Under the pieces are notes generated by a model. That model saw only the letters and a list, made by a program, of their open reading frames with translations, made no database searches and was not told where the DNA came from. Source: Pollenia angustigena (lineage: Eukaryota > Arthropoda > Insecta > Diptera > Polleniidae). Taken from it: 64,000 nt of DNA. Location: NCBI GenBank assembly GCA_930367215.1, contig OV884059.1, positions 247,751,803-247,815,802 of the forward strand. The letters are read 5' to 3'. Position numbers and translations under genes: made by a program. This document shows, in pieces, positions 9,983 through 19,735 of this stretch (positions are counted from its first letter, which is position 1; each line of letters opens with the position of its first letter).

Positions 9983-10445
9983 TATGCAGATCATTTTTTT
10001 GTATTTAACTTCTTTATTAATTATGGACCTAATGACACTTTAGAAAGTGTCATAATGTCCATTTGCAAAGTGTCATAGTGTCCATGGACACTATGACACT
10101 GGACGTTATGACATGCCACCAAATTAACAATCATTTATATTACACAATTTATTGACGAAAGCAAATTATTGATTGCAATGACCAATATTCAGTATTGCCC
10201 TTTATTAAATTCAGTTGTGATTCTAACCATTTGTTCTAATTTTTAGAACTTAATTAAATAAGTTATCATAACTAATAAAAGAATTAAAGGAATCATATTT
10301 CAGTTGGAACATCATTTTTATAATCAAGAGAATTAAAAATCAGTTAGAACTATACATTTTTAATAGTTGCAATAATAAATCATATTACTTGATCAATATA
10401 TTATTACTGCAACCGTTTCCCAACAAATTTGTTTTCTGTGTGTAG

Positions 10446-10968
10446 CTTTACTGACGAGCATTGAAACGAAAATTTTAAATATTTTTCTTAGATTTGGGTA
10501 GATATCTTCATCACAATTTATTTAAGCATCTACAACGTTATCTGATAGATCAGGCTCAAGTTTAGATCTTAGTAGGTGCTTATCTCTTTTATCAAACATA
10601 ATCTGCTCATCAGCTAGTTGTGGTTTTAACAGATTTGTATCTGTATATGACTTGATTACACTTTGAGGTAGAAGTTTAGGTATGTTCAATACATTTGGGA
10701 TATCTATTGGGAAAGTTGTTATGAGATCTTCTAAAATAAATTCAATTAGAGGAATGTAACCTACAACTCGGTAGTAATCTTCAACATTTTGGATATGATT
10801 ATTTCGTTCAAATCTTGTCTTTTCGATAAGAACCTCGATTTGAACGCAAATAACTTTAACTTTTTCAAAAATCGCTTTAAATTGTTCTTCGGCTTTATTT
10901 CTTTTTTTCTTCAAGGCACATGATTCAAATTTTGATAAGGCTTGATCCTTTTTGAAGATCTATATCTT
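10446..10968 (-). pseudogene. hAT transposase, C-terminal half
   Basis: The longest open part, 10522-10914, reads KAEEQFKAIFEKVKVICVQI, then EKTRFERNNHIQNVEDYYRV and YIPLIEFILEDL. A near-identical protein is read from hAT copy 2 at 37990-38220, which shows it is real transposase. Past a stop at 10522 the same gene continues as INCDEDIYPNLRKIFKI to the MLVSKAT motif, where the 8402-10442 insertion splits it from the dimerisation block. The 5' side is cut at about 10968 by another insertion. Confidence 0.8.
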
Positions 10969-11084
10969 GCTTGTGGTAAACGTATTCTAAGAGCAACATA
11001 TTATGATAAGAATTATGATTGTAGTCACCATATTAAGATTATTATTGAATCATATTATGACTAAATATACTCGTACCATTACAT

Positions 11085-11285
11085 CATAATATTTTTCCCT
11101 TAATCATATTATTATTCTGTGAATCATACTAAGTTAAGAAGTAATCAAATTATTGTCATGTTAATCATAATAAGCTAAGAAATTAATCATATTATTGTCA
11201 TGTTAATCATAATAAGCTAAGAAGAAATCATATTATCATCATGTTATTCATAATAAATTTAGAAGCAATCATATTATGATACAGC
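11085..11285. repeat. AT-rich minisatellite, about 42-bp period
   Basis: The phrases aatcatattattgtcatg and ttaatcataataagctaag recur three to four times at roughly 42-bp steps (11155, 11198, about 11238). Similar wording without clear order recurs at 12540-12700, on the other side of the LINE fragment. It is non-coding. Confidence 0.7.
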
Positions 11286-11827
11286 ACCTTTCATAGTTGT
11301 CATAAAAATACAAAATAAATTTAAATATATTTGAATCGATTTTTTATTTTGTGGCTTTTTACAATTTTACTTAATGTTAATCAAATAGCGGAGTTCAATA
11401 TAAGGCTTGCAAAAGAGCAAATGAAAGTGTGTCCATTTTTTCGATTTTAAGATGTTGATGCCATATTGCCTAATTTTGAACTCTCTTTACATTTTTTTGA
11501 AAAAAGATGGATCAATTCCCATGTTTTAATGTAATGACAAAGTTTAAAATGTGCAAAACCTAGCCCATAGTTTGATCTAGAATGGGTTTTCGGCTTTCCT
11601 GAACAATTTGTTTTAAGACATAGGCGGTTGCCCATGAAAACCACAGAAACATAGTAGCACTTTTATAAAATATAACGAAATCTCTGTGTGTTTTGTTGTT
11701 GGGTTTTACAAAAAAACTATGATATTTTGCATTTGCACTATTACATCACTAATACTCCGCTAATTTTTTTTATTTTTTAATTTCTTTAAACTTATTTTTT
11801 TATGGAATTTTATCTTTTAATTGTTTA

Positions 11828-12460
11828 ACAAACAACCTATACATAAATGGAACAGCTATCGAAAACGTAGTTTCCTTCTGTTATCTCGGATGCATTGTTT
11901 CGAAAGATAACGGTGCTAGCGATGATGTTGACAATAGAATTAATAAATCCCGAAATGCTATGTCGAAATTGCAAAGTATATGGCAGTCAAACGAACTATC
12001 TCAACGCACAAAGATTAAGATATATAATGCGTGTGTCAAATCGGTTCTTTTGTATGGTTGCGAAACGTGGGGCCTTACAAAATCCCAGATAAGAAAACTG
12101 CAAACATTTGAAAATCGATGTCTTCGCAGAATAATACGATGTTTTTGGCCGAATACTATTAGTAATGCCGATTTATTAAGTCAAACCAACCAAAAATCGA
12201 TCACCTATGAAATAAAAAAGCGGAAATATGGGTGGATCGGTCATATACTAAGGTCAAACAACACCATTGCCAAAATAGCTCTACAGTACAACCCCCAAGG
12301 TCAAAGGAGGGTAGGCAGACCTAAAAATACATGGCGCAAAACCGTTGAAAGAGAGTTACAACCGATTGGCTATTCATGGGCAGATGCGATACGAACAGCA
12401 CCAAACAGAACGAGTTGGAGACTATTAACTGAGGCCGTTTGCTCCCAAGCTGGAGATTAG
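11828..12460 (+). pseudogene. Non-LTR retrotransposon RT, C-terminal portion
   Basis: An open stretch of about 210 codons without a proper start. It runs from SFCYLGCIVSKDNGASDDV through KIKIYNACVKSVLLYGCETW, the typical post-catalytic RT segment, to RKYGWIGHILRSN, RRVGRPKNTWRKTVEREL and a terminal WRLLTEAVCSQAGD. This end is characteristic of the endonuclease-RT proteins of CR1/RTE-like LINEs (family recollection; clade not proven). The catalytic YXDD and the endonuclease are absent, so this is a 5'-truncated copy. It ends with TAG at 12458-12460 and no poly-A tail is obvious. Confidence 0.8.
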
Positions 12461-12883
12461 CGGATATATATAATTGTTTAACCGCTCACAAATAAAAAAA
12501 CGACACAATTTCTTCAAAATTATTTTACAAATGGCGCTAACATAATATGATTAGAGTAAAAATAGTTTGATTGCATCTTTAACATAATATGATAAATGTA
12601 TAGAAAGTTATCATGTTATGGCTATTAAATATCATGATATAGTTGTGAGAAATATAATATGTTTAGAAAGTTATCATAATTAAGTTGTTAGAAAAATAAT
12701 TATTTTTCAGTCAACAATACTCAAATTCATAATTGCGATAAACATTGACATGTTTACAGTAACTATAATATTGATGATATTAAATAAAAATAACAATTAT
12801 TTGTGTACGACAACAATATATTGTTACATTAAACATAGTGTTGTTGCCGTAACCATGCCCAACCATATTTTTTCTCTGCGTGT

Positions 12884-13100
12884 GGCTGTGTTACAATAAG
12901 TATCGCACTTAATATGTATATTCCGAAAATAAATTTAAAACTGCTAAGGGAGTTCCTTAATATAAAGGTAGAGATGCTACCTTTCCACTCAGATATTTTT
13001 TCCAAAGCTTCTACTATATGATGTACACTTGTTGCAAAGACACATAATGAAGAGAGTTTGGCTCCCAAATACTTTGCTAAAACTGTTTTTCGCTTGGGAT
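12884..13100 (-). pseudogene. hAT transposase, central piece
   Basis: The minus-strand translation reads AKLSSLCVFATSVHHIVEAL then EKISEWKGSISTFILRNSL, nearly identical to residues 1-45 of the frame at 37762 in hAT copy 2. The left edge is the insertion at 12883 and the right edge the insertion at 13106. In family terms this lies between the DDE-like catalytic core and the C-terminal dimerisation domain. Confidence 0.8.
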
Positions 13101-13105
13101 GATTA

Positions 13106-13892
13106 CACTACGTGACAAAATTTCAACAAAGTCGTGACCAAATGAATCTGTCAGCTAATCTTTATGTAAAATTGTCCGCTGAATCCGAATATGAAGTCAG
13201 AATTGTCAAAAGTAGAAGAGTTTTTGAGAAAATAACCGTTATTTGTGTTTTAAAAAAAGACGATGTGACTGAAATGCAAATATCTTCAAAAATTTTAAAC
13301 GGATTATGTATTTGAAAGGTAATAAAATTTCTAAAATAAAATAAATAAATAAATAAAGAGAAAATTTTATGATTTTGTTAAATTTTGCTCTTTTCAAGTT
13401 ATTTTTTTTAAACCAATGATTTAAAAATCCTAATGTTTTATTTCATGCGACATTAGATTATTTTAATATGAACATTTTGAGCCCAACACGACATAGATTG
13501 GTAAAAAAATCACAAATCTACAAAAGATTTAGTAAATTAACACACATAGAAATTCAATAATTTCAAGCAATTTTTGTTAATAAAAATTTAGCTTTGTATA
13601 TTTATTTGTTGTGGGTTAATTCAATTAATCTTCTGTAACTTTGTCATTTTTGCACCGATCTGGATCCTATTGGGCACAAAATGTTCGTATTGAAATAGGC
13701 TAAAATTTTATTTTTTGGATATTTGCATTTCAGTCACAGCATCTTTTTTAAAAACACAAATAACGGTTATTTTGGAATATCTCAAAAACTGTTCTACTTT
13801 TGACAATTCTGACATCATATTCGGATTCAGGCGAAAATTTTACATAAAGATTAGGTGTCAAATTCATTTGGTCAAAAAAATGTCACGTAGTG
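13106..13892. mobile_element. Long-TIR element, CACTACGTGACA ends, TTA flanks
   Basis: It begins CACTACGTGACAAAATTT and ends AAAAAATGTCACGTAGTG, flanked by TTA (13103-13105, 13893-13895). hAT copy 2 has the empty site gatgattatatt, in line with a TTA duplication. The inverted arms extend about 200 bp (for example ACGGTTATTTGTGTTT in the left arm is matched inverted near 13755), leaving a central AT-rich 380 bp. A CACTA start with a 3-bp duplication suggests CACTA-like, and TTA duplication also fits PIF/Harbinger. No transposase is present. Confidence 0.8.
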
Positions 13893-13989
13893 TTATATTT
13901 ATAAAATTTTGTCGTTTCTTAAACAAATGACACAACTTTTTGTATTAATGGCACTTTATAGCTTTTAGAAATTGAGTTGTTGAATTTAT

Positions 13990-14330
13990 GGGAATAGAAA
14001 GGCGTTTGTTTCGCATTTGTCTTTCCAGAAATTTTGAACAGCTCCATTTTCTGCTGACATCAGAGGACACCCATCTGTTCCATCTCCTACACAATTTTTT
14101 AGGTCAGGACTAAAATTTGTCAAAGCTTTAAGAACTATTGATGATAGTGCCTTCGCATCAATTGACACATCAACTTCATCAATGCCAATAAATTCTTCCC
14201 TAAAAACTTTTTGTTGTATGTTGAAATATCTTAAAGATAAAGAAATCTGGCTTTCCCGACAAATCCGTGCTTTCGTCAAAAATTATCGAATAGAATTTTG
14301 ATTCATATAAAACATACATACATAAATATT
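13990..14330 (-). pseudogene. hAT transposase, catalytic-core N-terminal piece (DUF4371 type)
   Basis: The minus strand opens with FYSIIFDESTDLSG, the DESTD motif carrying the first catalytic aspartate of DUF4371-type hAT proteins. After a frameshift it continues as LRYFNIQQKVFREEFIG, then DAKALSSIVLKALTN and GDGTDGCPLM, matching the family pattern (RYFD-REDFLGF, G-GYDGA). The sister copy shows the same text at 37360-37660. The BED-type zinc finger and N-terminal region are missing from both copies. Confidence 0.85.
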
Positions 14331-14752
14331 GCATCTACTAAGGCTTATTAAAAATTCAACAGCACGTATAATTAAGTTAAGTTTAGTCTTTGGATATAGA
14401 TGGCACCTGCTGGGATTGAATGTAGAATAATAAGTAATTGAATACGGTAAACTAGATGTTTCTTTGGAAATATCTAATAAATAACTATTAGGTTTAAGAT
14501 ATGGATACTTATTGAAAATCGTTAGAGATTCAATAAAAATAAATAAATACTTATTGAAAATTTCGTTAGAGATTCCATAAAAAAAACAAAAAAAACCTTG
14601 CTGGGATTTCCAAAAATTTTGTACATTAAAAAAAATATTATTATTGGGAATTCTTGTATTATGGAAATTAACAAAACATATTTTTATAATTTACGGGGGG
14701 GGGGGGGATTTCCTTATTCCCCCCCCCCTCTGAATCCGCGCCTGGCTGATAT

Positions 14753-15065
14753 ACCTATATAATTATTTTATTGTCTTTAACTCAATGCGATTATCGCGAC
14801 CAGTTTAGTTTGTACTTATGTGCACGCTTTAGTTTAAAATTTTTCTATACTAACAGCAAACCTTATCAAATTTTTTAGAATCACACTAGATTTATTGAAA
14901 ACATTTGTGTTCATATTAAACAATTTAAACCCCGTGTGCTTTGATATCCCCATTGAAACCGAATTAATTAAACTTATCGAAACAGACATATAAAATAATT
15001 AAGAAAGTATTTATAGGCAACTTTTAAAGTACACCCTATTTGAGAGCCATGGGTGATCGTGGACA
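14753..15065. other. No gene recognised
   Basis: AT-rich flank between the hAT target duplication and the 3' end of the Jockey LINE. No feature could be supported. Confidence 0.45.
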
Positions 15066-15112
15066 CTCCAAAGCAAAATTATGTTATATTTTCTAATTAA
15101 ATAAATAGGTGT

Positions 15113-16096
15113 TTATCGCTCATCAAAATGGATAAGAGCTGCAGTATCTCTTCTCCTTAAGCGAGTGTGGCCGGTATCATTTAAAATATTTCGAGCTAGT
15201 GGGTTCAGATGCAATTCGAGCCTTTTTAAGTATTTTACTATATATTTCCTAATCATAGTTTTAACTAATGCAACATTAGTTTTTAACATACCAAGGGGCA
15301 GCTGTGATTATTCGAAGAAGTTTATTTTGGCGCCTTTGAACTTTTTTCGATATTAGAGCCCGAGGCAGTGCCCCATAACTGAATACCATAGCACCAGATT
15401 GGCTTTAAGAACTTTATCCTCCATTGTTTTAACCATATTTCTAGTTGAAATATATGATGCTGTAAGTAACGATATGCTTCATAACGGTTTATGTGGACGC
15501 TTATAAAAGCTGTATCGTCTGCAAATGTTGAAGTTTGGATGTAGTTGTTTGTTGGCATGTCCGATGTATAAATCAAGTATAATAGAGGGCCGAGGATTCT
15601 GCCTTGTGGGACTCCAGCGTCAATTGGATGAGGTGAACTTAAGAAATTTCCTTCTTTAATAATAAATTGACGACCGACTAAGTAGCATTCTAACAGCTTG
15701 TGTGTGTTTGCTGGTAAATGATGGTCCTAATGATTTAAAATATTGGCTTTCTGATATTGAATATCTACTCCCCACTATAACGATGAAATTACTAAGTTTC
15801 TATTTAATTCCTCAACGCAAATGGTCGTTGCTTGATGATAATCTTCACGATGATCACACATTAGGTAGTGTTTGACTCTGGTTTTTATCAAAATGGCAGA
15901 ACCTCCACAATCTACCTCGAGGGTCCTTGGTATCATATAGTATATAACCATTGATTTTAAACGTATTTCTTGAGGTCAAGTGAGTTTCAGAAACCATCTT
16001 GACATCAATTTGTTTATTTTTAAGAAAGTATTCTAATTCATTTTTATGTTGGCGGATGCCGTTTGCGTTCCAAAAACAAATATTTAAACAGTTCAT
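15113..16096 (-). pseudogene. Jockey-type LINE ORF2 (endonuclease/RT), internally deleted
   Basis: Read right to left: the endonuclease start LNICFWNANGIRQHKNELEY and VSETHLTSRNTFKINGY (APE domain, 15900-16090), then after frameshifts SPHPIDAGVPQGRILGPLLY and the catalytic TSTFADDTAF of the RT (about 15520-15620). Text then jumps from LKQWRIKF straight to IWCYGIQLWGTASGSN, so the region between is deleted, and it ends with LHLNPLARNILNDTGHTRLR before a stop at 15113. Much of the endonuclease and the N-terminal RT are also missing. A related, differently deleted copy lies at 61556-62505. Confidence 0.9.
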
Positions 16097-16706
16097 GTCT
16101 TGTTAAGTACAGCTTGCAATAACATCGATTGCATTCTAAGAATTTCCTGCATCATATTACCCATTGTGTCCGTAAAATTAGTTACTGTTTGCACTAATGT
16201 TTCCATGGGTTTTTCTAGACGATTTAAATTAGAAACTAGAGTTTCATCATTACTTGGCGAAGCACCTTGCATTGACACATGGTTTGATTTTAGGACGTTA
16301 GCAGAAGAGGTTCTGTTATTACTAGGCTGCGGAGCCTGAATGTCACCAGTGCTTACTTGATTTGTTACCCGCATTTGAGGGGGATTAGTTTTCGGGCCAA
16401 CCGAGTGTTTGACGATAGTATATACAGGGCATCCTCTATAATTGGCAGTGTGATTACCGCCACAGTTACTACTTTTTTATATTGGGGTCGGTTTTAGACT
16501 TATCGCAAAGAACAGTACCATGTAATTCACCACATACTACGCAAACAGGGGGTAAACAGCAGTATGCCTTACTATGGCCAAATTTTTGGCAGTTAAGACA
16601 TTGAACGGGGCATTTCTTTGTGCGGCTCCTCAATTGTTATTCTTCTGTACAGAATATATTTTAAATTATATATTGGATAAGTTTGAGTTTTTTAAGCCTA
16701 ACGTCG
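16093..16706 (-). pseudogene. Jockey-type LINE ORF1 (gag), 3' part with zinc knuckles
   Basis: The minus strand carries three CCHC-type knuckles: CLNCQKFGHSKAYC, CVVCGELHGTVLC and, after one in-frame stop, NCGGNHTANYRGC (about 16420-16600). A Ser/Asn-rich tail follows, ending in NMMQEILRMQSMLLQ. ORF1 and ORF2 overlap by a few bases near 16093, as is usual in Jockey LINEs. The 5' half of the gene lies at 20055-20385: the reading frame is cut by the Transib element, and taking away that element plus one TSD brings the two sides back into frame (GKPGD joins RLKKLK). Confidence 0.9.
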
Positions 16707-16745
16707 CACAGTAGCGCCCGTAGAGCAAACGAGGTTGCAAAAATC
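16707..16745 (+). repeat. Transib left end, RSS-like
   Basis: Heptamer-like CACAGTA (16707-16713), a 23-bp spacer and nonamer-like GCAAAAATC (16737-16745). V(D)J signals have CACAGTG and ACAAAAACC; the nonamer matches at 7 of 9 positions and the heptamer at 6 of 7. This would be the transposase binding and cleavage site. Confidence 0.85.
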
Positions 16746-17346
16746 AAAATTTTCATGAGCACCGACGAAGTTTTGAATAAACTCATGTTATAGGAAACTT
16801 TTCAACGATTTCAAATCTGCCACTCTTAATAATATCACATTTTTAGTTTAGAAGATATAGCCGTTCAAAGTTGACCGACTTTCGGTTTTCAAAAAAACAC
16901 ACAATTTTTAGTAAATTTGTTGCGATTTCAGGTGTAATATCACGAAAAATAGGTAACGAATCGCCTTATTTTTTGTTTGTATTGATTGATGCATTTATTA
17001 AATGTGTAATGATAAAAAAAAAATGAACTGTTTGCTTTGTGTTTCTCCTGGTAAATCACTATTTAAAAACTATCCGTTTTTTCACTATTTTTCAACTTTG
17101 ACGGAAAATAACAAAAATCTATATTTTTCTATATTTGCCATATTTGCAAAATCTGTTCTTTGATTATTTCTTTACATAATTCAAAAATTTTATCTGCCCG
17201 TACGTGCCCGTTTGGCTTCTAGAGGTAAAAAAGGTTAAAAAGACATGGTTGCAGAAATTGTATGACAGTAGTTTGATCTAAAATCTAAAAAAACTACTCA
17301 TTGAAATTAGCAGGTACGTACCTCACTTAAACAATACTTTGGCGTA

Positions 17347-17643
17347 CAAATGGTCAAGAACAATATTGACTACAGGTAGGCACAAATCTTATTTGGACAC
17401 GTGCATAATATCAAAATTGCATTATTCAGCCTAATTCCATTTGTATGCAGGGAACAGGTAAATTTTTCGGCATGGTAGCATAAGCCTATATATTGCAAAT
17501 GGTCAAGAACAATATTGACTACAGGTAGGCACAAATCTTATTTGGACACGTGCATAATATAAAAATGCATTATTCAGCCTAAATCCATATGTATGTAGGG
17601 AACAGGTACATTTTTCGGCATGGTAGCATAAGCCTATATATTG
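17347..17643 (+). repeat. 149-bp tandem duplication in the Transib 5' leader
   Basis: caaatggtcaagaacaatat starts at 17347 and again at 17496, and both units run to cctatatattgc with only a few differences (148-149 bp each). The pair ends about 90 bp before the first ATG of the transposase, so it lies where promoter or 5' UTR should be. No TATA or initiator could be fixed. Confidence 0.9.
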
Positions 17644-17731
17644 CAAAATAAGCATAATGCCTGGATTAGTCTACGACTGAAAGTTGGCGCAACAATTACT
17701 GAAACCATTAAACAATTTAAGTACTGAAAAC

Positions 17732-19735
17732 ATGGCGTTGAACAATTTTAAATTATTTGAACTGTTTAGAAAGTCAACCACACCAAATTTTTTCACGGAA
17801 GCTGCTTTAGAAGAACTTGATAGCTTATACGGAAATATTGAGAGAAGCGAAATTATAAAAAATAATTTTTATCTGATATATGCAAATATTAAGGCAAAAT
17901 GGGTGAAATCTAATCGAACCATTCAGAACTTCAACTCCAAATACGAGGACTGGCTTAATGAAGATACCATCCTGGATATATTGGCAGTAGATAAACCCAC
18001 CACATCAACCAGAGGAGCAAAAGGAAGGCCAAAAAAAAGTATTGAGGAGTGTTCAATTTTCACAAGAAAGAGGAAACTTGCCGATGCCACCAATGACTTG
18101 ACCACGAAGCAATTATCGGAAGCGCTGTCTATTAAATTTACAAAGGATAGTGAAAGAGTTAGGTCGCACATAACCAAATCTGTTGCTGATGCAAGCCCAC
18201 TGCGACTAAAAAGGATTAAGGAAAGCATTCCCACGCCCACAAACGCACACATTAAAAAGTATGGTTCCGAAGAAGCCTTGGCCTTGTTTATGGACTTAGA
18301 ACTTTCCAAAGAGAAATATGAGAAACTACGGGCATCTTTAACGCGACACGGCGCTGACGTTTTACCCGGATACAAGCATATTACGCAAGCCAAAATAAAT
18401 TCACGACCACTGCATACGGAATTTACGGAAGTCTCTGCGAAAGCCAATCTGCAGGATCTCATGGGCCATACAGCAAAACGGTTGTTGGAGAGTCTTCCTG
18501 AAAATGAGGTGAAAATTCTTCCTGAGAAGTTGACATTGATCAGCAAATGGGGCTGCGATGGATCATCCGGACAAAGCGTTTATAAGCAAAGGATATCTTC
18601 CGATGACGCTACAATATCGGACGGAAATATGTTTATGGCATCTGTTGTTCCTTTGCGGCTTAAATCGGATGTTTCCCTTCACTGGAAAAATCCACGTCCG
18701 TCATCAGTGCATTATTGCCGACCAATAATGTTTCAGTTTGCAAGGGAATCGGCAGAACTCATAAGGACCACGGTGAAGGACATTGAAGAACAAATAAGCA
18801 AGATTAAGCCTACAAAGCTGCAAATTGGAGAAGGAAAATATATTGAATGCAATTACGAGTTCCATCTGACCATGGTTGACGGAAAAGTCGTAAACGAACT
18901 GACAGGAACAACCTCAACAATGTCATGCCCGATTTGCAAAAAGAGTCAGAAGAACTTTGGTAATTTAAACGATTCTACAAATGAGGAGAATTACGAATAT
19001 GGAATGTCACCATTGCACGCAAGGATAAGGTGTATGGAATTCTTGCTAAAACTGGCGTATACCCTACCACAAGAGGAGGAAAACTTCGATGAAAATACAT
19101 CAATAAAGGATAAGGAAAAGATCAGAAAGAAGCAAATACAGGATGCTTTTTTTAAACAAGTTGGACTAAAAGTAGACTGTCCCAAGCACGGATACGGTAA
19201 CTCAAACGATGGAAACACTTCTAGGAGATTTTTTGAAAATGATGAGGCAGTAACTAGAATCACTGGAATTGACAATCAAATCGTGAAAAGATTGGGAACG
19301 ATCTTGGATGTTTTAAACTGCAAAGAAAATGTCAATTCTACAAAATATGGAGAATATGCGTCGAAAACTGCATCTCTTTTAGCAGAAATGTATCCACAGA
19401 AGAAGTTGACCCCGACCGTCCATAAAATATTGGCGCATGGCAAAGATATAATTGAGTACCAGTCTTTGCCAATTGGAGAGCTTTCTGAAGAAGCACAGGA
19501 GTCTCTTAACAAATTTTATAAAAAATATAGATTGCAGAACACATTCAAAGCATCAAGGGTAAGGCAAAATGAGGACCTCTTCAACATGTTGGCAGCATCT
19601 TCCGATCCACTTATATCTTCCCTGCGGCATGTGAAGTCACGAATAGAGTTAGAAAATAATTATAGTTTAGAAATGGTTAGTCTTTTAGATATACCTTCTC
19701 TTACGAACTGTGATGAATATTTTACAGAAAATTGA
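17732..19735 (+). CDS. Transib transposase (RAG1-core homologue), intact ORF
   Basis: Cut-and-paste DNA transposase, expected to act in the nucleus on the two RSS-like ends of its own element. The start chosen is the first ATG (aacATGg, good Kozak context), giving 667 residues; the frame is open a further 17 codons upstream but without ATG. Numbered from this ATG, the DDE triad is D276 in KWGCDGSSGQS, D383 in MVDGKV and E590 in SEEAQES. These align with RAG1 D600, D708 and E962. The RAG1 zinc ligands are kept too: C399 and C402 (SCPICKK), H564 and H569 (HKILAH). An AT-hook-like GRPKK lies at about 98-102 and the C-terminus has the Transib phrase SSDPLISSLR (623-632). No stops or frameshifts. 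A 5' exon cannot be excluded. The gene is flanked by its own TIRs and by Jockey gag, so no host operon or cluster is implied. Confidence 0.95.
   Translation: MALNNFKLFELFRKSTTPNFFTEAALEELDSLYGNIERSEIIKNNFYLIYANIKAKWVKSNRTIQNFNSKYEDWLNEDTILDILAVDKPTTSTRGAKGRPKKSIEECSIFTRKRKLADATNDLTTKQLSEALSIKFTKDSERVRSHITKSVADASPLRLKRIKESIPTPTNAHIKKYGSEEALALFMDLELSKEKYEKLRASLTRHGADVLPGYKHITQAKINSRPLHTEFTEVSAKANLQDLMGHTAKRLLESLPENEVKILPEKLTLISKWGCDGSSGQSVYKQRISSDDATISDGNMFMASVVPLRLKSDVSLHWKNPRPSSVHYCRPIMFQFARESAELIRTTVKDIEEQISKIKPTKLQIGEGKYIECNYEFHLTMVDGKVVNELTGTTSTMSCPICKKSQKNFGNLNDSTNEENYEYGMSPLHARIRCMEFLLKLAYTLPQEEENFDENTSIKDKEKIRKKQIQDAFFKQVGLKVDCPKHGYGNSNDGNTSRRFFENDEAVTRITGIDNQIVKRLGTILDVLNCKENVNSTKYGEYASKTASLLAEMYPQKKLTPTVHKILAHGKDIIEYQSLPIGELSEEAQESLNKFYKKYRLQNTFKASRVRQNEDLFNMLAASSDPLISSLRHVKSRIELENNYSLEMVSLLDIPSLTNCDEYFTEN

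Larger units (their letters stand above)
9075..10120. mobile_element. Foldback-type element with internally repetitive TIRs
   Basis: The left end GGTGGCATGTCATAACGTCC is matched inverted at 10101-10120. The inverted match is about 40 bp, after which phrases such as AGTGTCATAGTGTCCATGGA recur many times in both orientations (9080-9245 and 10025-10115). The flanks are an exact 8-bp duplication, AAATTAAC (9067-9074, 10121-10128). Repetitive long TIRs are known in foldback elements such as FB and Galileo, but assignment to them is inference. It carries the 82-bp array and a small TA MITE. Confidence 0.8.
8402..10442. mobile_element. TA-flanked element with CACAGAGAAAAC ends
   Basis: It begins CACAGAGAAAACAG and ends GTTTTCTGTGTG, with TA on both sides (8400-8401, 10443-10444). 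The sister hAT copy has the unbroken site ctcgtagcttt (about 38408 on the opposite strand), so the limits are exact. No transposase is recognised in it. It contains a foldback element (9075-10120). The superfamily is not assigned; TA duplication would fit Tc1/mariner-like or related groups. Confidence 0.8.
10969..12883. mobile_element. Composite insertion splitting the hAT transposase (LINE-bearing)
   Basis: In hAT copy 2 the coding text runs from acacagccacttag into caaaagcaagatatgg. In copy 1 these two sides are 1.9 kb apart and about 18 bp of coding sequence are missing. The right edge ends TTTTTTCTCTGCGTG, like the CAGAGAAAA-type TA elements nearby; no matching left end remains. Inside are an AT-rich tandem array (11085-11285) and a LINE RT fragment (11828-12460). 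The likely history is a TA-type element carrying a LINE, with a small deletion at its left side. Confidence 0.6.
5644..14744 (-). mobile_element. hAT-superfamily transposon, copy 1, heavily invaded
   Basis: The left end is CAGGCGCGGATCCAAC and the right end, read inverted, is CAGGCGCGGATTCAG: a TIR of about 15 bp starting CAG, as in hATs. The flanks are an exact 8-bp TSD, GCTGATAT (5636-5643 and 14745-14752). Runs of G or C sit just inside both ends. Minus-strand transposase pieces (DESTD-type catalytic block, C-terminal dimerisation block) confirm a hAT of the DUF4371 type. Subtracting four nested insertions (6303-7972, 8402-10442, about 10969-12883, 13106-13892) leaves about 2.7 kb, close to the 2598 bp of the sister copy at 36897-39494, which lacks all four. 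Confidence 0.95.

Noticed and set aside
11085..11285. CRISPR-like direct repeats
   Set aside because: Imperfect AT-rich minisatellite without constant spacers, in a eukaryotic transposon setting.
17923..18546. 207-codon minus-strand frame
   Set aside because: Antisense shadow of the Transib transposase; no recognisable motif.
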